Shown here: in pieces, positions 17,492-26,225 of the stretch
How the letters are laid out: each line of letters starts with the position of its first letter
Position numbering within the stretch: the first letter of the stretch is position 1
NCBI RefSeq assembly: GCF_026967985.1
Contig: NZ_JAPVBJ010000009.1
Span: 124,001 to 188,000, forward strand
DNA length: 64,000 bases
Reading direction: 5' to 3'
From: Modestobacter sp. VKM Ac-2984
GTDB taxonomy: Bacteria > Actinomycetota > Actinomycetes > Mycobacteriales > Geodermatophilaceae
Notes under the pieces: generated by a model
Databases searched by the model: none
What the model saw: only the letters and a program-made list of their open reading frames with translations
What the model was told of the DNA's origin: nothing
Program-made: the position numbers and the translations under genes

Positions 17492-18492
17492 GCGAGCACA
17501 TGAACACCCCCACTGGACGGAGCCCGTTCCGCCGGGCCCGTGAGGTCGCGGCCGTGGCGCTGCCGCTGGGTGTCTGGGCCGCCGGGGCGGCCCTGGTGGC
17601 CGCCTGGCGGCCGGAGCTGCCGACGCCGGTCGCGGTGCACTGGGGCGCCGGCGGCGAGGCCGACGGCTTCGCCGACCCGCTGCGCGCGGTGCTCCTCACC
17701 GGCGTGGTCCCCGTGCTCGGTTCGCTGGTCACCGGCCTGGTGCTGCGCGCCCGGCGCGTCGCCGCACAGGAGCGCCGACTGGTCGCCGGTTCGGCGACCG
17801 GGATCTCCGTCTTCTGCGTCGGGCTCGCCGTGGGCAGCATCGCCGGGCAGCGCGGCCTGGCCGACCCCGCGGCGGCCCCCTCCCCCATGCTGGCCGCGCT
17901 CGTCGCCGGTCTGCTCGCCGTCCTCGGCGGGGTGGCCGCCGCCCGACTGCTGCCCGCCCCGCCGCGCGGCGCCGCCCGGGCGTCCAGCGCCCCGCCGGAG
18001 ACCGCGCCCCGGCTGCCCGTCGCCGAGGGCGAGCGGGCCGTCTGGTCCCGCCGGGCGACGATGGGTCCTCCCGCCCTCGCCGCACTCGGCGTCGGCGGAC
18101 TGGTGCTCGGCGGACTGGTGCTCATCGGCACTGCCCCCGCCCCGCTGCTGCTGGCCCCGGCAGTGCTGCTCGGCGTCGGCCTGCTGTTCGGTTCCGTCCG
18201 GGTGTGGGTCGACGAGCGCGGGCTGACGGTGCGCTCCCCACTGGGGCGGCCGTCCTGGCAGGTGCCGCTCGCCGACGTCGCCGAGGCCACCGTCGTCGAC
18301 GTCCGGCCGATGCGGGAGTTCGGCGGCTGGGGCTACCGGGTGGGCCGGGACGGGCGCCGGGGCGTGGTGCTTCGCCGGGGCGAGGCGCTCGAGGTGGTCC
18401 AGGGCGACGGACGGCGCTTCACCGTCACCGTGCCGGGCGCCGATCAGGGCGCCGCGCTCCTCAACACCCTCGCCACCCGGCAGCACAGCTGA
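17488..18492 (+). CDS. DUF1648-domain integral membrane protein
   Basis: The 334-residue protein starts 4 bp inside the GntR gene (ATGA overlap). Residues 40-60 carry the DUF1648 signature PTPVAVHWGAGGEADGF, followed by several transmembrane segments (about 20-38, 70-90, 105-125, 130-150, 195-235) and a cytoplasmic C-terminal domain. This partnership of a YtrA-type GntR regulator with a DUF1648 membrane protein is common in actinobacteria and firmicutes. The function is unknown, perhaps envelope-stress related. Confidence 0.8.
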   Translation: MSEHMNTPTGRSPFRRAREVAAVALPLGVWAAGAALVAAWRPELPTPVAVHWGAGGEADGFADPLRAVLLTGVVPVLGSLVTGLVLRARRVAAQERRLVAGSATGISVFCVGLAVGSIAGQRGLADPAAAPSPMLAALVAGLLAVLGGVAAARLLPAPPRGAARASSAPPETAPRLPVAEGERAVWSRRATMGPPALAALGVGGLVLGGLVLIGTAPAPLLLAPAVLLGVGLLFGSVRVWVDERGLTVRSPLGRPSWQVPLADVAEATVVDVRPMREFGGWGYRVGRDGRRGVVLRRGEALEVVQGDGRRFTVTVPGADQGAALLNTLATRQHS

Positions 18493-18579
18493 CCCGACCG
18501 GCCGGGCACCACGCCGGGCACCGTGCCCAGCTGGTGGGAGACGCGGGGGGCCCGGCCGGCGCCTCCTGGTGAACGCGGG

Positions 18580-19542
18580 TCAGCCGGCGACGGCGCGGGC
18601 GAAGCGCTGCGACCACTCCGCGAGCCGCACGCGCAGCTCGTCCGGGGCGACCACGGTGAACTCCGCCCGGACGGCGCCCAACACCAGGGCGGGCCAGTCC
18701 AGGTCGTCGGTCTCCAGGTGCAGCCGGCAGCGGTCCGGACCCTCGTCGGTGACCCGCACCCACCGGCCGACCCGGTCGCGGACGACCGCCGCCGGGGCCT
18801 CGACCACCGCCTCCACGACGGTCGGCCTGCGGAACTGGTCCATGCCGGCCCGGACGAACGCGGCGGCGTCCTCGGCCGGCAGCGGTCGCGGCGCGAACCG
18901 GGACCCAGTGCCCCGCGGCCCGGACATCCGGTCCAGCCGGAAGGTGCGCCAGTCACCCCGGGAGGGGTCGTAGGCGACGAGGTACCAGCGGCGGCCCAGC
19001 GGCACGAGCCGGTGCGGCTCCACCAGCCGGTCCGCCGGTGGTCTCCCGGCCGCGGTGTAGACGAACTCCAGCCGCTCGGTCTCCCGGCAGGCCTGGGCGG
19101 CCGCCACCAGCACGCCCGGGTCGACCGCGGGGCCACCGTCGGACCAGGGCGGGGCGGGCACGGTCATCGCCCGCAGCGCCTCCACCCGACGGCGCAGCCG
19201 GGCGGGCAGCACCGGCACCACCTTCGTCAGGGCCCGCACCGAGGCCTCGGCCATCCCAGCGCCCGCCCCGGCCGCCGCGGCCTGCAGCCCCACGGTGAGC
19301 GCCACCGCCTCGTCGTCGTCGAGCACCAGCGGCGGCAGCGCGGCCCCGGCGGCCAACCGGTAGCCGCCGTCGACCCCGGGGCGCGCCTCCACCGGGTAGC
19401 CGAGCTCGCGCAGCCGGTCCACGTCCCGGCGCAGGGTGCGCAGCGAGACGCCCAACCGGCCGGCCAGGTCGGCGCCGGCCCAGTCGCGTCGGCCCTGCAT
19501 CAGCGACAGCAGGCGCAGCGCACGGGACGTGGGGTCGACCAT
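18580..19542 (-). CDS. WYL-domain transcriptional regulator (YafY/PafC type)
   Basis: The 320-residue protein has an N-terminal HTH (RALRLLSLMQGRRDWAGADLA and VSLRTLRRDVDRLRELGYPV) and a central WYL domain with RRWYLVAYDPSRGDWRTFRLDRM; the C-terminal region is the WCX-type extension. The start ATG at 19542 has a GAGGG ribosome site. These regulators sense ligands, often nucleic acid, and frequently control a divergent gene, here the DinB-family gene 92 bp away. Confidence 0.88.
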   Translation of the reverse strand: MVDPTSRALRLLSLMQGRRDWAGADLAGRLGVSLRTLRRDVDRLRELGYPVEARPGVDGGYRLAAGAALPPLVLDDDEAVALTVGLQAAAAGAGAGMAEASVRALTKVVPVLPARLRRRVEALRAMTVPAPPWSDGGPAVDPGVLVAAAQACRETERLEFVYTAAGRPPADRLVEPHRLVPLGRRWYLVAYDPSRGDWRTFRLDRMSGPRGTGSRFAPRPLPAEDAAAFVRAGMDQFRRPTVVEAVVEAPAAVVRDRVGRWVRVTDEGPDRCRLHLETDDLDWPALVLGAVRAEFTVVAPDELRVRLAEWSQRFARAVAG

Positions 19543-19634
19543 GCCCTCAGACTGCCATCGATCGCGGACAGGATCTGGCACCGATGCCCGGCAGCATCGT
19601 CGGTACGAGATCCCATCGACGAGAGGGCACACCG

Positions 19635-20168
19635 ATGACCACCACCGAGACCACCACCCCCACCCCTGTGACCGGCGAACGGGCCGACCTCCTCGAGTCG
19701 CTCACCAAGCACCGCTGGTTCCTGGCGCACACGGTGCAGGGACTGACCGACGAGCAGGCCCGGCTGCGGCCCACCGTCAGCGAGCTGACCCTGGGCGGCC
19801 TGCTCAAGCACGTCACCGCCATGGAACGGATGTGGGCGGAGTTCATGGTGACCGGCCCGGCCACCTTCCCGGCGTTCGACGAGTCGACGGCGGAGGAGTG
19901 GGCCGCGGAGTTCGTCATGGGCCCGGACGAGACGCTGGCCGGCCTGCTCGCCGACCAGGCCGCGGTGGCGCAGCGCACCGACGAGCTGGTCCGGACCCTG
20001 CCGAGCCTGGACGTCGCGCACGAACTGCCGCCGGCGCCGTGGTTCGAGCCGGGCGCCCGGTGGTCCGCCCGGCGGGTGGTGCTGCACGTGATCGCCGAGA
20101 TCGCCCAGCACGCCGGCCACGCGGACGTCCTGCGCGAGACGATCGACGGCCAGAAGTCGATGGGCTGA
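19635..20168 (+). CDS. DinB/DUF664 family protein (possible mycothiol-dependent transferase)
   Basis: The 177-residue four-helix bundle protein has LGGLLKHVTAMERMW and the C-terminal HVIAEIAQHAGHADVLRETIDG, supplying the conserved metal-binding histidines of the DUF664/DinB_2 fold. Members are metal-dependent enzymes that often use mycothiol or other low-molecular-weight thiols. The gene is preceded by GAGAGG and is divergent from the WYL regulator, which is the likely controller. Confidence 0.85.
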   Translation: MTTTETTTPTPVTGERADLLESLTKHRWFLAHTVQGLTDEQARLRPTVSELTLGGLLKHVTAMERMWAEFMVTGPATFPAFDESTAEEWAAEFVMGPDETLAGLLADQAAVAQRTDELVRTLPSLDVAHELPPAPWFEPGARWSARRVVLHVIAEIAQHAGHADVLRETIDGQKSMG

Positions 20169-20336
20169 ACCCGGACCGGCGCAGCCGGTCGATTCGCGGG
20201 CCGGCGGACGGGGAGCTGCGCACCGACGTGCTCCCCGGCCGCGCGGTGCGCTCGGGCCGGGTCCGGCCGGTCACGGAACGGCCGCGATGGAGGCCGGCGG
20301 CGGCTGACCGGGCCCGTGGACGGGTAGGGACACCGG

Positions 20337-20960
20337 GTGACCCGCATCCGCGGCGCGCTCGTCGCCGTCGTCCTGACCGTGCTGTCCGGCACCACCGGCT
20401 GCGTCGTCGCCTCCACCTCGTCCGGGTCCGGCCCCCTGATCGCCTCCGCACCGGAACCGCAGTCGGCGCCAGCCGGGGGCCCGGAGGCGTCGGCCGAGGA
20501 GCAGGTCGCCCGGGCGGTGTTCGACCGGGTGAACGCCGAGCGGGAGGCCCGCGGGCTGGAACCGGTGGCCTGGAACGACGCACTGGCCGCGGTCGGCCGC
20601 GACTGGAGCGCGGAGATGGCCGACACCGGCGAGTTCCAGCACCAGGACATCCATGCGCTGGTGCAGGGCGACGAGCTCTCCGGGTTCCGCGCCGTGGGCG
20701 AGAACATCTTCTCCGCAACCGGCCCGGTGCCGGCCGGGACGATCCACGCCGGCTGGATGCGTTCGGACGGCCACCGGGCCAACGTCCTCAACCCCGGCTG
20801 GGACCGGCTCGGGGTGGGCGTCTTCTGCGCCCCCGACGGCTCGGTGTGGGCCACCCAGGAGTTCGGCCGGACGGCGGGTTCGGAGCGACCGGCGGTCGCC
20901 ACCACCACTCCTCCGGCCGAGCCGATCACCCGCCCGGACGACGACGGCCCGACCTGCTGA
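20337..20960 (+). CDS. Secreted CAP/SCP-domain protein
   Basis: The 207-residue protein has an N-terminal signal peptide (GALVAVVLTVLSGTTGC; the cysteine may be lipidated although the lipobox is not ideal) and a Ser/Ala/Pro linker, then a CAP domain at about residues 58-185. Visible are RVNAEREARGLEPVAW, GENIF, HAGWMRSDGHRANVL (HNxx-type motif) and GVGVFCAPDGSVWATQEFG. CAP proteins are extracellular with diverse or unknown roles. The start is GTG at 20337. Confidence 0.85.
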   Translation: MTRIRGALVAVVLTVLSGTTGCVVASTSSGSGPLIASAPEPQSAPAGGPEASAEEQVARAVFDRVNAEREARGLEPVAWNDALAAVGRDWSAEMADTGEFQHQDIHALVQGDELSGFRAVGENIFSATGPVPAGTIHAGWMRSDGHRANVLNPGWDRLGVGVFCAPDGSVWATQEFGRTAGSERPAVATTTPPAEPITRPDDDGPTC

Positions 20961-21276
20961 CGCCACCACCCGCCGGGATTGACGACGGCCTGCATCCGGG
21001 TACGGCCCTCGTCGACCACCCAGCCTGCCTCACGCTCCAGGCCGAGGAGCGGACGATCGGGGACCGCCCCCGGCGACCCTGTCCGGCCAGGAACCGGCTG
21101 GGCAGCACCAACATCCGGGCACCGGTAGGCCACGACCGCGTCATTGCTGGGATCGTGTCTCCTGCCGGTGGCACCGCACCTTCCGGTGAGGTGCCGGCCG
21201 GCGCCGCACCGGGCACTGCACCGGCAGCGAACGGAAGGGACGTGATCGTGCCGAGCACGGGAGCCAGGAGCGCACG
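20961..21276. other. Intergenic stretch without recognisable gene
   Basis: Between the CAP gene and the AI-2E-type gene I see no frame with family features. A GGAG ribosome site lies just before the ATG at 21277. The Pro/Ala/Gly-rich frames here look like chance in high-GC DNA. Confidence 0.5.
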
Positions 21277-22635
21277 ATGATCCGACTGTCCAGGAACATC
21301 ACCCGCCCAGCTCAGCCGCCGATGACCGCCCGACCGGCCGGTACGCCAGCGACCGGCGGAGCCCCAGCGACCGGCGGCCCACCGGCGACCGGCGACGCAC
21401 CGCGGGTTGACGGCGTCCCCGTGGTCAACGGCGCGTCGGCCGCCGGCGGCACGACCGAGACCCGGCCCGCGCCGACACCAGCAGTCCCCACAGCCTCGAC
21501 CCCCTCCCCCCGCACCCCCGGCTTCCCCGGCACCCTGGACCCGGTACGGATCAGCGCGGTGCCGCCCTGGGCGCTGCGCGTGATGGCCGTGGGCGGGGCG
21601 ACGCTGGCGGGGGCGGCCGTCGTCTGGCTGGGGTTCTGGCTGCTGTTCCGGCTGCCCATGCTCACCTTCGCAGTGGCCGTCGCGATCCTGCTCACCGCGA
21701 TCAGCGCACCGGTCGCCGGACGGCTGCGCCGGGTCGGCGCACCGGCGTCGCTGGCCGCACTGGCGGCCGTGCTGCTGCTGGTGGGTGTACTGACCGGCAT
21801 CGGCTTCCTGATCGGCTTCCGGGCGGCCGCCACGCTGCAGGACCTGACCCGGCCGCTGGCCGCCGGCATCGACCGCATCCGCGTCTGGGCGATCGAAGGC
21901 CCGCTGCAGTTGGACCCGGAGCAGGTCGCCGACGTCCGCAACGACATCGTCACCCGGCTCTACGAGGCCACTCCCAGCCCCGGTGCGGGGGCCCAGCTCG
22001 GCCTGGTCGCGCTGGGCGCACTGGTGCTGATCGTGTTCCTGGTCTTCTTCCTGCTCAAGGACGGCGCCCAGATGTGGGCCTGGGCGCTGGCCCGGGTGCC
22101 GGAACGGACCAGGGGGCGAATGGACGGTGCCGGGCTCGCGGCCTGGGACACGTTGGCCGGCTACGTGCGCGGCGTGATCATCGTGGCGCTGATCGACGCC
22201 GTCGGCATCGGCCTGGCGCTGCTGCTGCTGGGCGTGCCGCTGTGGTTGTCGTTGACGTTGCTGACCTTCGTCGGTGCGTTCGTCCCGATCGTCGGTGCGA
22301 CCGTCAGCGGCGCGGTGGCCGTGCTGGTCACCCTGGTCACCAACGGGGTGCCCGACGCGGTCATCGTGCTCGTCGTCGTGCTGGTGGTCCAGCAGGTCGA
22401 GGGGAACGTCCTGCAACCGCTGATCATGGGCCGGGCGGTCCGGCTGCACCCGATCGTCATCCTGCTGGGGGTCACCGCCGGGGGACTGATCGCCGGCATA
22501 CCCGGCGCCCTGCTCGCGGTCCCGATGCTGGCGGTGACCTACCGCGTGGTGGAGCACCTGCGGACGCATCCGGCGCCCGCCGAGCACCCCGAGGGGGCGG
22601 CTCACCCGCTCCCGGCCAGCACTCCCCCGGGCTGA
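21277..22635 (+). CDS. AI-2E (YdiK/PerM-like) family transporter
   Basis: The 452-residue protein has a disordered N-terminus with PATGG-type repeats (residues 20-45), then eight hydrophobic segments. The signature is in LVVFFLLKDGAQMWAWAL and the C-terminal LQPLIMGRAVRLHPIVILLGV, with the TM6-7 loop EGNVLQPLIMG typical of PF01594 proteins. The family exports small molecules or ions (some act as Na+(Li+)/H+ antiporters). The substrate here is unknown. Confidence 0.88.
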   Translation: MIRLSRNITRPAQPPMTARPAGTPATGGAPATGGPPATGDAPRVDGVPVVNGASAAGGTTETRPAPTPAVPTASTPSPRTPGFPGTLDPVRISAVPPWALRVMAVGGATLAGAAVVWLGFWLLFRLPMLTFAVAVAILLTAISAPVAGRLRRVGAPASLAALAAVLLLVGVLTGIGFLIGFRAAATLQDLTRPLAAGIDRIRVWAIEGPLQLDPEQVADVRNDIVTRLYEATPSPGAGAQLGLVALGALVLIVFLVFFLLKDGAQMWAWALARVPERTRGRMDGAGLAAWDTLAGYVRGVIIVALIDAVGIGLALLLLGVPLWLSLTLLTFVGAFVPIVGATVSGAVAVLVTLVTNGVPDAVIVLVVVLVVQQVEGNVLQPLIMGRAVRLHPIVILLGVTAGGLIAGIPGALLAVPMLAVTYRVVEHLRTHPAPAEHPEGAAHPLPASTPPG

Positions 22636-22693
22636 CCCACCGGCCGCTACCGGCACCGAACCTGCCAGACCGCAGCACGTCCGGTAAGCCCCA

Positions 22694-23323
22694 TTAGTCG
22701 ACGGCCGCCTCCTCGAGCAGCTCGACCTGGTCGGCGGCGATGGCGATCTGCTCCGCCTCCCCGGTGAAGAAGGCCTCCGGGTCGTCGAAGATCACCGACG
22801 GGGCGATCCCGAAGTCCCGCTCGAAGGTCTCCCGGTCCACCGCCGTCGCCGTCCCGGAGACCCGGACGACGTCCTGGACCTCCAGCGGCTGTACCGGGGT
22901 CGCCGACACCACCGCGACGGCCCGCCCGGACCCGGTCGAGACGCGGAACGCGGTCCCGATGTCGGTGGTGGCGATCAGGCCGACGACCTCGGCCCGGATG
23001 GACACGTTCTCCCCCTCGGTGAACTGCGGAGTCGCCTCCGCAGGCGGTGAGGTCTCCGGGGCCTCGGTGTCCGGCGCAGCGGGATCGGCCGTCGGGTCGG
23101 TCGCGCCGTCGGCCTCCAGCGCCTCGACCCGCCGCTCCAGCGCGCTGACGTCGTCCCGCACGTCCTCGAGCTCCTCGGCCGTGACCTCGGGCTGCAACGG
23201 ATCGGGGTCCTGCCCGCAGCCGACGAGCCCCGCCGAGGCGAGGAGCACCACGCCGAGTGGGAGGGCGCGACGCCGCCAGCCGGGAACCGGCCCACTCGGC
23301 ACGCGATGGTGGTCTCTGGTCAT
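22694..23323 (-). CDS. Putative lipoprotein with OB-like C-terminal domain
   Basis: The 209-residue protein has a basic N-region and a lipobox LVGC (Cys about residue 36), then a short predicted coiled coil (VTAEELEDVRDDVSALERRVEAL), a Pro/Thr/Ala linker and a C-terminal beta-rich domain of about 100 residues. No named family is recognised; the strand pattern in the last part (VSIRAEVVGLI, VVRVSGTATAV) resembles a small OB-type barrel, which is inference. It is probably anchored to the outer face of the membrane. Confidence 0.65.
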   Translation of the reverse strand: MTRDHHRVPSGPVPGWRRRALPLGVVLLASAGLVGCGQDPDPLQPEVTAEELEDVRDDVSALERRVEALEADGATDPTADPAAPDTEAPETSPPAEATPQFTEGENVSIRAEVVGLIATTDIGTAFRVSTGSGRAVAVVSATPVQPLEVQDVVRVSGTATAVDRETFERDFGIAPSVIFDDPEAFFTGEAEQIAIAADQVELLEEAAVD

Positions 23324-23400
23324 CTCACTCCTCTGCTCCCCGCTGGCCGCCCGGCGCCGGGGGCCTCCGGGTCGGTCGCCGTCGCCGTCGCCCTACCCGG

Positions 23401-23817
23401 TCAGGGCAGCGTGTAGGCCGCCGGACGGATCTCCAGCCTGCCGTCCGTGGGATCCGCGGAGAACAGCAGGGCCCCTGACTGCCGGCTGCCCGGGGCGAGG
23501 TAGGAGAACGTGGCGGTCGCCTGCTGGACCTCGGTGCCGTCGCGGGAGAGCACGCCGGTCACCTCGACCTGTTCAGCGGTCTGGCCGCCCTCGTTGACCA
23601 CCTCGACGGGCACCGCCCAACCGCCCTCCACCTGCTGGGCCTCCGCCGCCGCGACCGACAGCTGGGGACGTCCGTCGCGCACGACGACGGCCTGGTGGGC
23701 GAGGAAGGCGAGCACCAGGAGGACCACCACGGCCCCGAGGGCGCCGAGCAGGTACTCGCCGCGGCTGGTGTCGCTGTCGGGGGTCCCGGTCTCGTCCCGG
23801 TCCGCGGCGTCGCTCAC
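23401..23817 (-). CDS. TIGR02588 family protein
   Basis: The 138-residue protein has one N-terminal transmembrane helix (GALGAVVVLLVLAFLAHQAVV) and an extracytoplasmic beta domain with WAVPVEVVNEGGQTAEQVEVTG. This matches the small protein family TIGR02588, which is nearly always encoded next to TIGR02587, as it is here: the gap to the upstream gene is only 7 nt. The two likely form a membrane complex of unknown function. Confidence 0.8.
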   Translation of the reverse strand: MSDAADRDETGTPDSDTSRGEYLLGALGAVVVLLVLAFLAHQAVVVRDGRPQLSVAAAEAQQVEGGWAVPVEVVNEGGQTAEQVEVTGVLSRDGTEVQQATATFSYLAPGSRQSGALLFSADPTDGRLEIRPAAYTLP

Positions 23818-23824
23818 GTCGTCC

Positions 23825-24661
23825 TCACAGGATCAGCCGGGCGGCCGCCGCACCCAGGCTCGCCGGCAGAGCCAGGACGACGGCCTCGGTGACGACCATG
23901 GCCGGACCCACCCCGTCGAACCGGCCGAAGGTCCACAGCAGGAAGGCCGAGACGGCAAGCGCGATCACGTAGCCGATGACGGTCAGGGTGAGGAACGAGT
24001 GGAGCACCCCGCCGACGGCCGCCTCCTGTCCCCGGAACCCGACCCAGTACACGAAGCCGTGCGTCAGGGCCAGGCACAGGACGACGAGGGCCACCGGGTG
24101 CCAGGCGCCCATCTTGGCTGCGAGCAGCACGACCTCCTCGGTGGGCGCGATGTTGGCCGCGAAGACGACCGCACCCGCCGCCATCAGGAGCAGCTCGCCG
24201 CCGTAGGTGGAGGTCGGGGTCCGCCGGCCGCCGACGCCCAGCTGGCTGCGCGCGAACGACGCACCGACGGCGGCCGGGAGCATCGCCAGGCTGATGACCG
24301 ACAGGGAGTCCTGCCAGCCCTGCACGGGCCTGATCACCGCGAGCACCCCGAGAACCAGCGCCGTCGCCACCGCGGCCATCACGAACGCCACGCCCGCGTC
24401 GGCCAGGGAGCCGGGCCAGCCGACCCCGGGCATCCCGGCGCCGAAGTGGTGGGAGAGGAAGACGACGAGCAGCACGGTCGCCGCCAGGAGGAGGCCGAGG
24501 CGGTACCTCGGGATGGTCAGCCCGAGCTCCCAGATCTCCATGGTCATCAGCAGCGGGAGCGCGAACAGCAGTGCACCGCCGAAGGCACGGCCGCTGCTCT
24601 TGGCCAGCAGGTGTTCGTCCTCGGTCTGCGGTGGCGCCTGCTGGTCACCCCGATCCACCAC
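23825..24661 (-). CDS. TIGR02587 family integral membrane protein
   Basis: The 278-residue protein has about seven transmembrane segments and the N-terminal family pattern SGRAFGGALLFALPLLMTME. It lies just before the TIGR02588 gene, the known partner arrangement. GTG at 24661 was chosen because it opens shortly before the conserved region and a -10-like TACGTT lies 6 nt upstream (leaderless); longer frames to 25006 look non-coding. The function of the pair is not established. Confidence 0.8.
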   Translation of the reverse strand: MVDRGDQQAPPQTEDEHLLAKSSGRAFGGALLFALPLLMTMEIWELGLTIPRYRLGLLLAATVLLVVFLSHHFGAGMPGVGWPGSLADAGVAFVMAAVATALVLGVLAVIRPVQGWQDSLSVISLAMLPAAVGASFARSQLGVGGRRTPTSTYGGELLLMAAGAVVFAANIAPTEEVVLLAAKMGAWHPVALVVLCLALTHGFVYWVGFRGQEAAVGGVLHSFLTLTVIGYVIALAVSAFLLWTFGRFDGVGPAMVVTEAVVLALPASLGAAAARLIL

Positions 24662-24926
24662 GCGGCCAACGTAGTCGGGCGCCCCCGGTGGTGAGGCCTG
24701 GGGGACGACCGAGCCGGGCCCGGGAGACGGTGTCGTGCACGCCACGGTGGCGCACCCGGACTGCGGCGGCGACCACGGGGCCAGACCGCCCGGGCGATCC
24801 CACCGACGGGTCGCCTCACCGCGTCGACGGGCGCGACCGCCGCACGGCGCCGCACACCGGCGCGCGTCCCGCTCTGCCCCGCCGGGACGGTCCTCGAGTC
24901 GGCGACGAGCTCCCCCGCGGCGGGGA

Positions 24927-25109
24927 CTACTCGACCGGTTCCGCCGTCGGGTCGACCGGTGCCATGGTGTCCTCCACCGGGTTGATGTCCTCGTTCTCGG
25001 CTTCACCGCCCCCGCAACCGGTCGCGGTGACGCTGACCGCGCCCGCCATCAGGATCGGGACGAGGAGACGGCGGAAGCCGCCCTGCGGGCCGGGACGGTG
25101 CGTGTGCAT
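24927..25109 (-). CDS. Small putative lipoprotein, 60 residues
   Basis: A short frame from ATG 25109 with GGAGG 6 nt upstream encodes a signal peptide (FRRLLVPILMAGAVSVTATGC) followed by GGGEAENEDINPVEDTMAP and a short acidic tail. The cysteine is followed by Gly residues, as in lipoproteins. Annotation pipelines often miss genes this short. The function is unknown. Confidence 0.6.
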   Translation of the reverse strand: MHTHRPGPQGGFRRLLVPILMAGAVSVTATGCGGGEAENEDINPVEDTMAPVDPTAEPVE

Positions 25110-25398
25110 GGCTGCCTCCGGGACGTGACCGGTCTGGGTCCCGGGACCTACCCGCCCACCGATGAGCCCATGCTCGCCGCGGCGGGATGACGGTTCCCGC
25201 GCCGACGACGGGAGTCGTGAGTTCCCGGTCGTGAGTTCCACGAGGGGCGAGGCGGAAGGCCCTCGTCGTGATGGTCGATGGAACACCGAGAGGCGCGGCC
25301 ATCGCTGAGCTGCCGGGCGTACCCGGACCGTGCCGGGGTACCGCGTGGGAGACCGCGACCCCGGCACAGGGCCGACCCTGACGAGGGGAGATGGCAGC

Positions 25399-26043
25399 GT
25401 GGCCCAGCAGTTGACCCAGGACGAGGTGCTGCGGCACCTGAGCGATGTGGACTACCCGGCCGGCAAGGACGACCTGCTGGCGGCCACCCAGCAGAAGGGC
25501 GCCACCGCGGAGGTGCTGCGGGCGATCCCGGCCATCCCGCCGGTCGACTACCGCAACGAGGGCGAGGTCGGATCGTCGCTGCGGGTGGACGACGGCCCCG
25601 GACCGGTGCGAGGGCAGGCCGCCGAACAGGCCCGCTACGACAGCAAGCCGGGCATCGCGCAGCCCTCGCGCGATCCTCACCAGGATCGCGTGGCCGGGAA
25701 GGCTCGCACGGGGGTCTCGTGCACCAGGCTGGGCTCGCTGTTCATCAGCCGGTGCAGGGACGCGCGCGTCTCCTCCGCGTCGAGGCCGGCCCGGCTGGCG
25801 ATGTCCTGCAGATGCGGCGCCGAGCTGGCGTCCTCCAGCTCGGCCACCACCCGGTACACCCTGGCGTCGTTCCCGGACAGGTCCTCCACGCGCAGGGACG
25901 TTCCTCCTCGAGGTTGCTGTGTGGACGCCTCGTCGGTACCCGGTCGCTGCGGCGGGACCCGGTGGCTTGCCCTCTCCCCCGGGCGGGCTCACGACCGAGG
26001 TCCGGTCGCGACGCGGGTCGCCCTTGCGCGTGTCGGCAGGTGA
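25399..26043 (+). CDS. DUF2795-domain protein with anomalous long tail
   Basis: From GTG 25399 (ribosome site GAGGGGAG) the first ~60 residues match DUF2795: LTQDEVLRHLSDVDYPAGKDDLLAA, IPPVDYRN. Normal members end around residue 90-100. Here the frame stays open for 214 residues, and everything after about 25677 is antisense to the minus-strand gene 25677-25889 and Ser/Arg-rich. The real product may once have ended near the hairpin at 25669-25690. DUF2795 is a small domain of unknown function common in actinobacteria. Confidence 0.65.
   Translation: MAQQLTQDEVLRHLSDVDYPAGKDDLLAATQQKGATAEVLRAIPAIPPVDYRNEGEVGSSLRVDDGPGPVRGQAAEQARYDSKPGIAQPSRDPHQDRVAGKARTGVSCTRLGSLFISRCRDARVSSASRPARLAMSCRCGAELASSSSATTRYTLASFPDRSSTRRDVPPRGCCVDASSVPGRCGGTRWLALSPGRAHDRGPVATRVALARVGR
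25669..25690. terminator. Hairpin at overlapping gene ends
   Basis: A perfect 9-bp stem (CGCGATCCT and its complement) with a 4-nt loop includes the stop codon of the minus-strand gene ending at 25677. It also falls in the DUF2795 frame where similarity to that family ends, so it may terminate transcription from both sides. Confidence 0.5.
25677..25889 (-). CDS. Small winged-helix-like protein, 70 residues
   Basis: The product reads VEDLSGNDARVYRVVAELED and then HLQDIASRAGLDAEETRASLHRLM, a helix-turn-helix pattern with an IAxxAGL core, so it is probably a small DNA-binding or adaptor domain. The start is GTG at 25889; AGGAGG lies about 14 nt upstream, a rather long spacing. The gene overlaps the anomalous tail of the DUF2795 frame on the other strand. 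It ends in a hairpin. Confidence 0.55.
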   Translation of the reverse strand: MEDLSGNDARVYRVVAELEDASSAPHLQDIASRAGLDAEETRASLHRLMNSEPSLVHETPVRAFPATRSW

Positions 26044-26225
26044 CACGGGGAAAGGCGAGGCCCATCGCTGGACCTCACCTCGCGCCGCCACTGCCGCTGC
26101 GCACGATCCCCGGGGAGTCCGTGCACGGTTCGCGCTGCCCGCACCGGCCGAGCGACCCGCACGCCGAGCACAGCCGCCCGCTGGGCGCTGCGCGGAACCG
26201 ACGCGGGTGACTTCCAGGGGCCGAG
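25890..26225. other. Stretch without convincing gene
   Basis: Apart from the doubtful tail of the DUF2795 frame (to 26043), no frame here has recognisable features on either strand. It should hold the promoter of the minus-strand gene at 25889. Confidence 0.4.
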
